Assembly: GCA_014378525.1 (NCBI GenBank)
Contig: JACMNL010000132.1
Span: 1 to 64,000 of the forward strand
Source of the DNA: Bacteriovorax sp.
Lineage (GTDB): Bacteria; Bdellovibrionota; Bacteriovoracia; Bacteriovoracales; Bacteriovoracaceae
Length of the DNA: 64,000 bases
Direction: 5' to 3'
Shown here: positions 17,777 to 26,289 of the stretch, piece by piece
Layout: every line of letters begins with the position of its first letter
How positions within the stretch are numbered: the stretch's first letter is position 1
Program-made: the position numbers and the translations under genes
The notes under the pieces: generated by a model
Database searches by the model: none
Told to the model about the DNA's origin: nothing
Seen by the model: only the letters and a program-made list of their open reading frames with translations

Positions 17777-19093
17777 ATGCTTAAAAAAATCTTTCACACG
17801 CTTGATTTTTTCTTACCGTCAGAAATTGGCGATCAAGTCGATATTGCCACACATTTTAGGGCACGATCAATCATTGCTACAGGATTGCTGGGCATTGTAT
17901 TCGTATTGCTTTTGTTACTAGGCGCAAGCATTCTTGAGGTGGCCTTACTCAACCGGATTGGGATGTTAGTCAGTCTGATCGCTATGATAACTCTGATAAT
18001 TTTCTTGAAAACCAGAACACACAATTTTGAGTTTTCTTTAAACGTCGGTGCTTTTTTACAAATTTCCATTGTAAGTGCAGCCATTTTTTTTAGTGCGTTT
18101 TCTGCCAAAGGTCTCGGGTTTTTCGGACTGATCTGGCTTGCTCCACTTTTTTTACTGACAGCTTTTTACTTCAAACCAATTCACGGTCTGGCCTATTTCC
18201 TGCTCAATATTCTGGTTCTGGCCTTCTTAACTAATTATCATGAGGCCGGTTTTTACTATCCGGTCCAAAATGTTTCCAATTTTAAATCAGTTTATTTGAT
18301 GTACTTATTTCTCGTACTAGTTTCGGTTTATTTGCTTTCATATCTGTTCATCCAGCTGAATGGTTTGTTAAAAGATGAACTATCCAAGCAAAAAACTTTA
18401 TTGCTTGAAAGTGCCAAGTTCCAGTCACTGGGCCAGATGGCCTCAAACCTTGCTCACGATATCAACAATCCGCTTTTTACGATTCAGGGGAAACTTCACC
18501 AGATCAGAAATCTTTTATTGCAGGACCAGCTGGATCTCGATAAGTGCGATCATATTATCGAAGATGTTGAAGGAACTATTTTAAGACTCTCGCAGATTGT
18601 AAAAGGGATCAGTACATTCGCCAGACAAGGGCATGCTGACCAGATGGTTTCAGTAAGCGCAGACGACATTATTAAAGGGATTGTACTTTTAGGTTCAGAT
18701 CGCATCGTTCAATCGGGGATTACTTTTGATATTAAAGTTTCGCCTGAAACGCGAATCATCTGTTACCCGTCATACATCTCACAGGTAATGATTAATCTTT
18801 TAAACAACGCCATCGATGCTCTTGAGCATGCTGATGTGAAACTGATTCAGGTGGAAGTCTTCACTGCTGATAAGTGGGTTGAGATTCATGTGCGAGACAG
18901 TGGTCCCGGTGTTTCTCCGGACATAGAATCAAAAATCTTTGATTCTTTTTTCACGACAAAAAAATACGGTAAAGGAACAGGCCTTGGTCTTTCAATTTCG
19001 AAAGGTCTCGTTGAGATTCACGAAGGCCATATTAAATATCAACGTGTAGGAAACATGACGGACTTTGTAGTCTGCCTTCCAAGTTATGAGTAA
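17777..19093 (+). CDS. Membrane sensor histidine kinase
   Basis: About six transmembrane helices fill residues 30-205, with no obvious periplasmic sensor domain. The dimerisation/phosphoacceptor segment [19 protein letters not shown] follows (about 220-240), then a HATPase_c domain with the N-box [14 protein letters not shown], the G1 box VRDSGPGV and the [21 protein letters not shown] lid/G2 region. It should autophosphorylate on the histidine of AHDINNP and act on a response regulator encoded elsewhere. Its stop overlaps the start of the BtuF-like gene (8-nt overlap), suggesting coupled function. Confidence 0.9.
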   Translation: MLKKIFHTLDFFLPSEIGDQVDIATHFRARSIIATGLLGIVFVLLLLLGASILEVALLNRIGMLVSLIAMITLIIFLKTRTHNFEFSLNVGAFLQISIVSAAIFFSAFSAKGLGFFGLIWLAPLFLLTAFYFKPIHGLAYFLLNILVLAFLTNYHEAGFYYPVQNVSNFKSVYLMYLFLVLVSVYLLSYLFIQLNGLLKDELSKQKTLLLESAKFQSLGQMASNLAHDINNPLFTIQGKLHQIRNLLLQDQLDLDKCDHIIEDVEGTILRLSQIVKGISTFARQGHADQMVSVSADDIIKGIVLLGSDRIVQSGITFDIKVSPETRIICYPSYISQVMINLLNNAIDALEHADVKLIQVEVFTADKWVEIHVRDSGPGVSPDIESKIFDSFFTTKKYGKGTGLGLSISKGLVEIHEGHIKYQRVGNMTDFVVCLPSYE

Positions 19094-19886
19094 CTATCGC
19101 TATAGTCCCGAACGCATTATCTGCATGACCGAAGAGTCGGTGGAATTTCTTCATGCCATTGGCAGAAGTGATTTGATTGCAGGTGTGTCTGTCTATGCGA
19201 AGAGACCTGCTGAAGTCTCACAGCATCCGGTGATTTCGAGTTTCACTCATGCCAACTTAAAAAAAATCCAGAAAATTAAACCAGACCTCGTCATCGGCTT
19301 TTCCGACATTCAAAAAGACATCGCCAAAGAGCTAATCTCTGAAGGCATCGATGTTTATATTTCCAACCAGAGATCTATTGAAGAAATTTTCCGTTACATG
19401 TGGATGCTGGGGAATATGGTAGGTGAGGGTTCAAAAACTGAAATCTATCTGCAAGGACTCGAAGAAAAAATCTCGGCCGCACGAAGCTTTGCCAAGACTT
19501 TAAAGAGTCGCCCGAAAGTTTATATAGAAGAGTGGGACGAACCACAGATTTGCGGGATACGCTGGTTTTCTGAACTCGTGGGCCTGTGTGGCGGCGTCGA
19601 TATCTTCGAAGCAAAAAGCATGGAGGGCATTAAAGCGAGCGAGCGGTTTGTGACCAGCGAAGAAGTCGGACTCAATAACCCGGACATTATCCTCGCTTCA
19701 TGGTGTGGAAAAAAAGTTGATATAGAGAGCATCAAAGCTAGACCCGAACTGAAAAACAGTTCGGCCGTAAAAAATAATCAGGTTTATGAACTCGAACCGG
19801 AGATCTTTCTCCAGCCAGGACCGGCACTATTCGTTGACGGTATCGATCGGTTAATGGACCTATTTGGTTCATTTAACTCAAATTAA
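19086..19886 (+). CDS. BtuF/FhuD-like periplasmic-binding-fold protein without signal peptide
   Basis: The sequence follows the class III binding-protein (PeripBP_2) pattern used for cobalamin and iron-siderophore capture: RIICMTEESVEFLHAIGRSDLIAGVS, then LKKIQKIKPDLVIGFSD, a rigid linking helix, and YIEEWDEPQICGIRWFSELVGLCGG. It lacks any signal peptide or lipobox, so it should stay in the cytoplasm, unlike transport BtuF. There is no BtuCD partner. The 8-nt overlap with the kinase gene suggests a sensing or accessory role. Ligand unknown; cobalamin is only a family-level guess. Confidence 0.8.
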   Translation: MSNYRYSPERIICMTEESVEFLHAIGRSDLIAGVSVYAKRPAEVSQHPVISSFTHANLKKIQKIKPDLVIGFSDIQKDIAKELISEGIDVYISNQRSIEEIFRYMWMLGNMVGEGSKTEIYLQGLEEKISAARSFAKTLKSRPKVYIEEWDEPQICGIRWFSELVGLCGGVDIFEAKSMEGIKASERFVTSEEVGLNNPDIILASWCGKKVDIESIKARPELKNSSAVKNNQVYELEPEIFLQPGPALFVDGIDRLMDLFGSFNSN

Positions 19887-19945
19887 AATTCCCCGCAATT
19901 TAGATTAAATTTTTTCTCATATCTTCCGAAAATCATAAGGAGAAA

Positions 19946-19965
19946 TGCCATCGTGGCAGATTTTT
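19946..19965 (+). terminator. Short hairpin with T-tract, possible terminator or attenuator
   Basis: TGCCA-TCG-TGGCA followed by GA and five T residues lies just before the TPR lipoprotein gene. The stem is only 5 bp, so it may be a weak terminator for the kinase/BtuF-like pair or part of the lipoprotein leader. Confidence 0.3.
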
Positions 19966-19978
19966 AGGAAGAATATTT

Positions 19979-20749
19979 ATGAAAAATACACTTTTAGTTT
20001 CGTGTTTAGTACTCCCGTTATTAGGGTCATGTGGTTATGACTTGAAATCGGAGATAACAAAAATTGAAGCGAAAGCAGTCATCATTAACAAATACGAAAA
20101 CGTCGCCCTAAAACTCGCCAAAGAAAATAGAGAACTGCATGCGCAGATAAAAAGGCTTGAGTTCGATATTCAAAAATTAAAACAAGACAATGCATTCAAG
20201 GCCGGTAAATCGGAAGAGCATGGTGAACCATCGGTTGCGAAAGCAGAACATGGTGAAGTGAAAGAAGGCCACGCACCAGCGCGCGCTATCGCCAGCATTA
20301 AAGCTGAGCCTCTTGTTGTAAAAAAAGATTTAGTAGAGTGGAAAACTTATAAGTGGTCTGCTGACGATATGATGAAAATTGCGGACAAAGAATTCAAAGC
20401 TAAAAACTTTGAAAAAGCAGCGCAGTTTTACAGCTCAATCGCTGTGTACTACCCGGAGTTCAAGCATTTTGATGATGAATTCTATTTCAAGGCAGGGATC
20501 TCATCTTACGAATCCGGTGTTCACCACGACTGGACACTAAAACATTTTGAAGCACTGATGGAAAAATACCCGACTTCGCAATACTACAGAAGCGCAAAAC
20601 TTTGGGTTGCACTGACTCACATGAAGTTAGGTGAGAAACAAAAATTTTTCGCGACAGTTGAAGAGTTCAGAAAAAAATACCGCAATACAAATGAATGGAA
20701 AATTTTAAGTTCTTATTATGAAAACATCGAAGAGAAAACAAATGAATAA
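19979..20749 (+). CDS. TPR-containing lipoprotein with coiled coil
   Basis: The lipoprotein signal ends LLGSCGY (lipobox Cys about 19). Next comes a coiled-coil stretch (about 25-70, LAKENRELHAQIKRLEFDIQ), a charged linker rich in EHGE/AEHGE, and then TPR-like helices from about 125 (MMKIADKEFKAKNFEKAAQFYSSIA). The plan of a coiled coil plus C-terminal TPRs recalls CpoB/YbgF and BamD-like envelope proteins. It has a good AGGAAG site. The next gene starts inside its last codons (ATGAATAA overlap), so it is co-translated with the FecR-domain protein. Confidence 0.7.
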   Translation: MKNTLLVSCLVLPLLGSCGYDLKSEITKIEAKAVIINKYENVALKLAKENRELHAQIKRLEFDIQKLKQDNAFKAGKSEEHGEPSVAKAEHGEVKEGHAPARAIASIKAEPLVVKKDLVEWKTYKWSADDMMKIADKEFKAKNFEKAAQFYSSIAVYYPEFKHFDDEFYFKAGISSYESGVHHDWTLKHFEALMEKYPTSQYYRSAKLWVALTHMKLGEKQKFFATVEEFRKKYRNTNEWKILSSYYENIEEKTNE

Positions 20750-21824
20750 ATTTTTAGCAGCACTTGCAGTTTTAACATTACCAACTCTTTCTTTTGCGGC
20801 CGCATCTCAGTACGGGCGCATTGTTGATGTTAAGGGTAGTGGATTTATTTCTTATGAGGGAGCAACTCATGAGATGAAAAAAGGTGACATCATCAATAAC
20901 GGTTCTGAGCTCATCATCGAGCACTCGGGACAAGTGACGTTTACTGACAATGCTGACCACCGTTTCCATTTAGGAAATTCGTCGACAGTAGCTGTTGATA
21001 AAGGAATTGTTGAGCTAAGAAGCGGTGACGTCTGGGTTCAGTCAATCAACGCAACCGATGAAGCTGAGCTTACATCAGCGAACTCAAAAGTTACTTACAA
21101 AGGTGGAGAAGCGATTCTTTCGTACGATTCTGTAAAAGGTAAAACACAACTAATGGTGATCAATGGTCTTATGAAATTTTCCAACCTTCGTGCACCTGAA
21201 TTAAATTTAACAGTAGCGGAAGGAAATTTTACTTTCGTTGACCAAAAATTTGAAGAAGGTATGCCACGTGACCCGACTCCAGTAGGACAAAAAACTTACG
21301 GACAACTGGTTGCTATGTTCAAAGGTGTAGCACCAATGGACGCGCATTCTGCAGAGATTTTCAAAGATCATGGCGAAAAAGAAAAAGGGGCTAGAGGTAT
21401 TGCTTCTGTTCCTGAGAAAGCAGAGAAGGCAGAAAAAGCTGAAAAGGTTTCTGAACTTGAAGAGAAGTTAAAACAACCTGCGCACATGGCCGAAGTTGAA
21501 AAACATGAAGCAGCACCTGCTGAAAAAGCTGTTGTAAAAGTTGCTCACAAAAAGACGACACCTGTGGCCAACAAGTTAGTTGTAAAAATTTATGGATTAG
21601 TGGGATCAGAAACTAGTGCAACCACAGATATCTATGATACAACTGCCTTAGTAAAAACTGAAAGTACAAAAGGAACGCGAGCTCCAGCATCTGTACCGGA
21701 AACTGCTACACAAACGGTATTAGATCAGCCAGTTCCTAAAGACGGCGAATTGAAAACAAATCCAATTACGACACCACAATATAAAGAAAGCGATAAATTA
21801 ATTGATCAACTCAATAAGCTCTAA
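20742..21824 (+). CDS. Exported FecR-domain protein
   Basis: I use the ATG at 20742 (360 residues), which places a normal signal peptide (KFLAALAVLTLPTLSFA) at the N-terminus; the ORF-track start adds eight unlikely residues. The mature N-terminal part reads as a FecR domain: GRIVDVKGSGFISYEGATHEMKKGDIINNGSELII, then HRFHLGNSSTVAV, GIVELRSGDVWVQS and SKVTYKGGEAILSYD. FecR domains often sit in periplasmic or surface assemblies. The C-terminal 160 residues are Lys/Glu/Ala-rich with a KAEKAEKAEK run, probably disordered. No sigma factor or TonB receptor is nearby, so this is not classical iron signalling. Confidence 0.75.
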   Translation: MNKFLAALAVLTLPTLSFAAASQYGRIVDVKGSGFISYEGATHEMKKGDIINNGSELIIEHSGQVTFTDNADHRFHLGNSSTVAVDKGIVELRSGDVWVQSINATDEAELTSANSKVTYKGGEAILSYDSVKGKTQLMVINGLMKFSNLRAPELNLTVAEGNFTFVDQKFEEGMPRDPTPVGQKTYGQLVAMFKGVAPMDAHSAEIFKDHGEKEKGARGIASVPEKAEKAEKAEKVSELEEKLKQPAHMAEVEKHEAAPAEKAVVKVAHKKTTPVANKLVVKIYGLVGSETSATTDIYDTTALVKTESTKGTRAPASVPETATQTVLDQPVPKDGELKTNPITTPQYKESDKLIDQLNKL

Positions 21825-21852
21825 GCTTGCCCCGTTGAACAACTAACACAAT

Positions 21853-21881
21853 CTGCTTTTTTTTGAAAAAAGAGAGAGCAG
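21853..21881 (+). promoter_or_regulatory. Start-codon hairpin in guaB leader
   Basis: CTGCTTTTTTTT can pair with AAGAGAGAGCAG around a GAAAA loop, giving 12 pairs (9 Watson-Crick and 3 G-U). The structure ends 2 nt before the guaB ATG and would bury the purine-rich ribosome binding site, so it could control translation. Whether it is transcribed depends on an unmapped start site. Confidence 0.4.
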
Positions 21882-21883
21882 CT

Positions 21884-23353
21884 ATGACTAAAGTCAAAGA
21901 ACAACTGGCCCTTACTTACGACGACGTTCTCATCAAACCTGCTTACTCTGAAAACCTGCCTTCGGAAACCAACACAACGGCGTTGTTCTCACGCAACATC
22001 GGCCTCAACATACCTATCGTTTCCGCTGCCATGGACACAGTGACCGAAGCACCTTCCGCTATCGTTTTAGCTGAAGAAGGCGGCATTGGTGTTATCCACA
22101 AAAACTTAACAGCATATAGACAGGCCGAAGAAGTTGAGAAAGTAAAAAAATTCGAAGCGGGAATGATTTTAAACCCCGTGAGCGTTGATGAAGAAACAAC
22201 ATTAAGTTACGTGATGGATTTAAAAAACCAGAAAAAGATCACCGGAGTTCTGGTTGTCGATAAAAATAAAAAACTGGTCGGAATTCTTACCAACCGCGAC
22301 CTGCAGCTGGAAACAAACTTCAACCAGAAAGTGAAAGACGTCATGACGACCAAAGAAAAACTCGTCACGGCCGATCCAAAAATTTCCGTTGATGATGCCA
22401 AAAAACTTTTACACAAACACAGAATTGAAAAACTTCCTTTAGTGAGCGGCGACGGTTCAATCCACGGCCTGATCACAGTAAAGGATATTTTAAAAACTAT
22501 TACTTTTCCCAATGCCAACAAAGATTCACTGGGACGCCTTCGCGTTGCCGCTGCCATCGGTGTCGGTGATAAAGAGTTTGAGCGTGCAAAAATTCTCGTT
22601 GAAGCTGGAGTTGATGCTCTTGTTGTCGATACAGCTCACGGACACTCTAAAGGTGTTATCGAAATGGTGAGACTACTTAAAAAAACTTTTCCTAACCTCG
22701 ATGTTGTCGCAGGAAATGTGGCGACAGCAAAGGCCTGCAAAGATTTAATCGATGCTGGTGTCGACGGTGTAAAAGTCGGAATCGGTCCCGGATCAATCTG
22801 TACAACGAGAGTTGTGGCAGGGATTGGGGTTCCTCAATTTTCGGCAGTATTAGAATGTGCAGAGTATTGCAGAAAAGCAGGCATTCCCTTAATCGCCGAC
22901 GGTGGTATAAAATTATCAGGTGACGTTGTAAAAGCATTAGCTGCTGGCGCCAACTCTGTCATGATCGGATCATTATTCGCCGGTACTGATGAAGCTCCAG
23001 GTGAAATGGTTCTTTATCAGGGACGCGCTTATAAAGTTTACCGCGGAATGGGATCAATGGGAGCGATGACTCTCGGATCAAAAGACAGATACGGGCAGGC
23101 GAGTGTTGAAGATATTGGTAAATTAGTTCCGGAAGGAATTGAAGGCCAGGTTCCTTATAGAGGATCTCTTTCAACAAATATCTATCAACTTGTCGGTGGT
23201 CTGAGATCGGGAATGGGGTACGTGGGAGCAAAAAATCTTTCTGAGCTGTATGAAAAATCTGAGTTCATCACGATTTCATCGGCCTCACTGAAAGAAAGTC
23301 ATCCCCATGACATTTTCGTAACGAAAGAAGCACCTAACTATCGAATGAGTTAA
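21884..23353 (+). CDS. guaB: Inosine-5'-monophosphate dehydrogenase
   Basis: GuaB oxidises IMP to XMP, the committed step to guanine nucleotides. I chose the ATG at 21884 (489 residues) over the upstream TTG, because it gives the family N-terminus [17 protein letters not shown]. Two CBS repeats occupy about residues 90-205 ([38 protein letters not shown]). The barrel carries [29 protein letters not shown] with the catalytic Cys, [20 protein letters not shown], and the [10 protein letters not shown] segment. guaA follows after 3 nt, so GMP synthesis is co-expressed. Confidence 0.97.
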   Translation: MTKVKEQLALTYDDVLIKPAYSENLPSETNTTALFSRNIGLNIPIVSAAMDTVTEAPSAIVLAEEGGIGVIHKNLTAYRQAEEVEKVKKFEAGMILNPVSVDEETTLSYVMDLKNQKKITGVLVVDKNKKLVGILTNRDLQLETNFNQKVKDVMTTKEKLVTADPKISVDDAKKLLHKHRIEKLPLVSGDGSIHGLITVKDILKTITFPNANKDSLGRLRVAAAIGVGDKEFERAKILVEAGVDALVVDTAHGHSKGVIEMVRLLKKTFPNLDVVAGNVATAKACKDLIDAGVDGVKVGIGPGSICTTRVVAGIGVPQFSAVLECAEYCRKAGIPLIADGGIKLSGDVVKALAAGANSVMIGSLFAGTDEAPGEMVLYQGRAYKVYRGMGSMGAMTLGSKDRYGQASVEDIGKLVPEGIEGQVPYRGSLSTNIYQLVGGLRSGMGYVGAKNLSELYEKSEFITISSASLKESHPHDIFVTKEAPNYRMS

Positions 23354-23356
23354 TTA

Positions 23357-24916
23357 ATGAAAAAGAATTTTGCAAAAAAAATATGGATCATCGACTTTGG
23401 ATCCCAGTACACTCAATTAATCACGAGAAAAACCAGAGAGCTTGGTTACTCAAGTGAGATTATCTCCCTCGATGAATGCCATAAGCGCTTCACCGAAGGA
23501 TCTCTTCCTGAATGCCTGGTTTTATCCGGCGGCCCTCAATCAGTTTTCGAAGACACTTTCGATTACAGTTTCATTTTCAAAAACGCCAAACTTCCGGTGC
23601 TGGGTATCTGTTACGGAATGCAGCTGCTTGGAAAATATTTCGGCGGTGTCGTAGAAAAAGGAATCATCGGCGAGTACGGAAACGCTGACATCCATTTCAC
23701 AAACAATTTTAAAATCCCGTCGACTCCCACAAACATGAGCGTGTGGATGAGCCACTCGGATCACGTTAGCAAAGTACCTGCTGATTTTGATGTCATCATG
23801 GAGAGTTCGAATAAACTTGTCTCTGGTATCAGACACCAGAAACTTCCGATCATGGGACTGCAGTTTCATCCGGAAGTGGAACATTCTAAACACGGAAAAT
23901 CGATTCTCAATTATTTTTATGCAAAGGTAGCGAACCTTACAAAAGACTGGAACGCCAGCGAGATGCTTGAAGAAGCGTTCGACATGGTAAAGGAAGTCGG
24001 CGATAAAAAAGTTCTGTGCGCTTTTTCCGGTGGAGTGGACTCTCTGGTGGCCGCGACGTTAAGTCACAAAATTTTAGGTGATAACCTTCACTGCTTTTTT
24101 GTCGACAATGGTCTGCTTCGTACGCAGGACTACATTCACATTGAAAAACTAAAAAAGAATACAACACTTAACATCGAAGTGATCGACGCCAAAGATGATT
24201 TTCTCAATGCACTGAAAGGTCAAAGCGACCCGGAAGTGAAAAGAAAAACCATCGGGAAAATGTTCATTGAAATTTTCGAAAAGAAAGTTAAAGAATACGA
24301 AACAAGTCACAAAATTCATTTTGAGTATTTGTTACAAGGTACTTTGTACCCTGACGTCATCGAGTCTTCTCCCCACATCAACGGTGGAAAGTCCGTGACG
24401 ATTAAATCTCACCACAACGTTGGTGGATTACCAGAGCGAATGAAATTAAAACTTCTGGAACCGCTTCGCCACTTATTTAAAGATGAAGTGCGTGAGATGG
24501 GAATGTCGCTTAATTTAAAACGCGACTGGGTTTACCGCCATCCGTTTCCAGGACCTGGTCTTGGCGTTCGAATTCTCGGAGAGATTACTCCCAAAGCTAT
24601 CAAAGCATGTCAGGACTCTGATCAGATCCTTTACGAAGAACTGATGGAAGCAAAACTATACCATTCAACATGGCAGGCCTTTACCGTTTTCCTTCCGGTG
24701 CAGACTGTAGGAGTGAAAGGTGACGGGCGTGCTTATGAAAATGTTATCTGTCTTCGTATGGTCAATTCGAGTGATGGTATGACGGCCAACTGGTCACACT
24801 TTCCACATGAATTTCTGGAAGTTGTATCGAGAAGAATCACGAATGAAGTTGCGGGGATCACGCGCGTAGTTTACGATATTACATCTAAACCTCCAGGGAC
24901 AATTGAATGGGAGTAA
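23357..24916 (+). CDS. guaA: GMP synthase (glutamine-hydrolysing)
   Basis: GuaA aminates XMP to GMP using ATP and glutamine-derived ammonia. At 519 residues it has a class I amidotransferase domain (WIIDFGSQYTQLITRKTRE, LSGGPQSVFE, GICYGMQLLG with the nucleophilic Cys, LQFHPEVEHS). An ATP-pyrophosphatase domain follows with PP-loop CAFSGGVDSLVAATLSHK (about 220), then the C-terminal dimerisation domain with YRHPFPGPGLGVRILGEI and the terminal ITSKPPGTIEWE. It is full length and lies directly after guaB. The next gene overlaps its last 10 nt. Confidence 0.97.
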   Translation: MKKNFAKKIWIIDFGSQYTQLITRKTRELGYSSEIISLDECHKRFTEGSLPECLVLSGGPQSVFEDTFDYSFIFKNAKLPVLGICYGMQLLGKYFGGVVEKGIIGEYGNADIHFTNNFKIPSTPTNMSVWMSHSDHVSKVPADFDVIMESSNKLVSGIRHQKLPIMGLQFHPEVEHSKHGKSILNYFYAKVANLTKDWNASEMLEEAFDMVKEVGDKKVLCAFSGGVDSLVAATLSHKILGDNLHCFFVDNGLLRTQDYIHIEKLKKNTTLNIEVIDAKDDFLNALKGQSDPEVKRKTIGKMFIEIFEKKVKEYETSHKIHFEYLLQGTLYPDVIESSPHINGGKSVTIKSHHNVGGLPERMKLKLLEPLRHLFKDEVREMGMSLNLKRDWVYRHPFPGPGLGVRILGEITPKAIKACQDSDQILYEELMEAKLYHSTWQAFTVFLPVQTVGVKGDGRAYENVICLRMVNSSDGMTANWSHFPHEFLEVVSRRITNEVAGITRVVYDITSKPPGTIEWE

Positions 24917-25377
24917 ATTTTTATTCCCGCCATGGGATGCTGCTTTTAGGGTGTATTGAAATTTACATCGGGCTTTTTCTATTCATCTCCAATGTGTTTA
25001 TAGAAAAATACGGAATCAGAAGAAATAAAATTCCTGAAATGCGATCTAAATTTCTGGATCTGCCAATTGCACTTAAAGGCCTGTTGATCACAGCACTATC
25101 ACTTTTTGTTTTCAGCTTGATGCTGCTGGTACTTTATCTTGATTTACCTGAAAGTGAATCACTGAAGAGAACAATGACCTGGCCACTGGTGATTCTTGGT
25201 GCCAGTGCTTTTTTATACAACTCTTTAACCGACAGTAAAAAAGCAGAAGCGGGTGCAAAAAAATCTGCACTAATCACTCATCTTATAAAAAATAAAACTT
25301 TCTATAAAAATTTCATCGGAACAATCTTCTGCGGAATTTTTGTCATCGTTGGATTCAAAACCATCTTTTCAAGCTAG
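24907..25377 (+). CDS. Small integral membrane protein, unknown
   Basis: A 156-residue protein with about four hydrophobic helices (roughly residues 10-28, 50-75, 90-107 and 135-154) and basic loops. It overlaps guaA by 10 nt, so it is probably co-translated at the end of the gua operon. Its stop codon lies in a CTAG shared with the convergent deacetylase gene. I do not recognise a family. Confidence 0.6.
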   Translation: MGVNFYSRHGMLLLGCIEIYIGLFLFISNVFIEKYGIRRNKIPEMRSKFLDLPIALKGLLITALSLFVFSLMLLVLYLDLPESESLKRTMTWPLVILGASAFLYNSLTDSKKAEAGAKKSALITHLIKNKTFYKNFIGTIFCGIFVIVGFKTIFSS

Positions 25378-26288
25378 AGACAGATTTTTTCCAGTTCTTT
25401 CTCAGGATACCCTGTGTATTTTTTCATACCGATATCTTCCAGTTTAAGATTGCGTGCCTTTCTGATTTGCTGAAGAATTTCGGAACCCCATTTACCAGCG
25501 ATGGCCGGATCATCAATGTACACCTGATCTTTTGAAGCTTCTGTAAGTGAAATAAACTCTACGCCGTGTGCTCTGTAGTTTTTGATTAAGTCAGACAGCA
25601 TTTCTGCATCAAATGCACCGATATGAAGCAATAGAATATGAGGTATATCTCTTTTTAAAAGTTTGTGTGACATAAGTGCCGCTTCTTCAAGTTTTGCAAC
25701 AGCATTGTCCTGATAAGTCTTTTTAAGCCACTCAATAGATTTCTGGTCTTTTTTATCAGCACATCTGGCGTAAGGATTATTCCACGACCAGTCTTCAAAA
25801 TCGACACTGACCTGGGCAATTTGATACTTATTTTCTGCCAGGAATTTTCTGATATTATTTCTTTTTTCCATATCAGGACCTTCTCGAAGGTAAGGGTAAC
25901 GAAAGAATTTAAAATTCATTTTCCCGTTCAGCTCACTTAACATCTCTTCATCGGCCCTAATATCTTTTTGAAAATCTATAGCAGAATTCGTATTGAGATC
26001 CATATGTGTGTAAGTGTGATTCCCCAATGGAAAACCTTCTTTTACCCATAAATTTAAAACTTCTTTTGTAAGAGGCTCATCTTTAACTTTTGCGGCATTG
26101 ATAAAGCCATACACTTCTGGAATTTTTTCTTTTTTTAAAACAGCGAGCATCTTTTTTGCAACATCTATTCTGCTTACACCTGCAGGCAGTTGCCCATGAT
26201 TGGGAAGATCATCAATGGTAATGGCCAGCTTGATTTTTGCCTGAGCTGTAAATGATAGAGTAAAAAATACTATCGTTAAAAATTTCAT
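25374..26288 (-). CDS. Exported polysaccharide deacetylase family protein
   Basis: A signal peptide (FLTIVFFTLSFTAQA) leads into a NodB-homology domain: LAITIDDLPNHGQL carries the TxDD metal/catalytic motif, GNHTYTHMDLN the HxxxH zinc motif, FRYPYLREG the RxPY segment and VDFEDWSW a later active-site strand. Such enzymes remove acetyl groups from chitin, peptidoglycan or other glycans. The 304-residue protein is exported without a lipobox, so it acts in the periplasm or outside. Relevant targets would be self or prey cell wall, but this is inference. It lies 1 nt downstream of the cis/trans isomerase gene. Confidence 0.85.
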   Translation of the reverse strand: MKFLTIVFFTLSFTAQAKIKLAITIDDLPNHGQLPAGVSRIDVAKKMLAVLKKEKIPEVYGFINAAKVKDEPLTKEVLNLWVKEGFPLGNHTYTHMDLNTNSAIDFQKDIRADEEMLSELNGKMNFKFFRYPYLREGPDMEKRNNIRKFLAENKYQIAQVSVDFEDWSWNNPYARCADKKDQKSIEWLKKTYQDNAVAKLEEAALMSHKLLKRDIPHILLLHIGAFDAEMLSDLIKNYRAHGVEFISLTEASKDQVYIDDPAIAGKWGSEILQQIRKARNLKLEDIGMKKYTGYPEKELEKICL

Positions 26289-26289
26289 A

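Noticed and set aside
19946-20038. ORF MPSWQIFRK... overlapping the TPR lipoprotein start
   Set aside because: AAGGAG is only 3 nt from its ATG and the frame is the wrong one for the lipoprotein signal.
21400-21470. KAEKAEKAEK run as a CRISPR or minisatellite
   Set aside because: Only three imperfect short units within a coding low-complexity linker.
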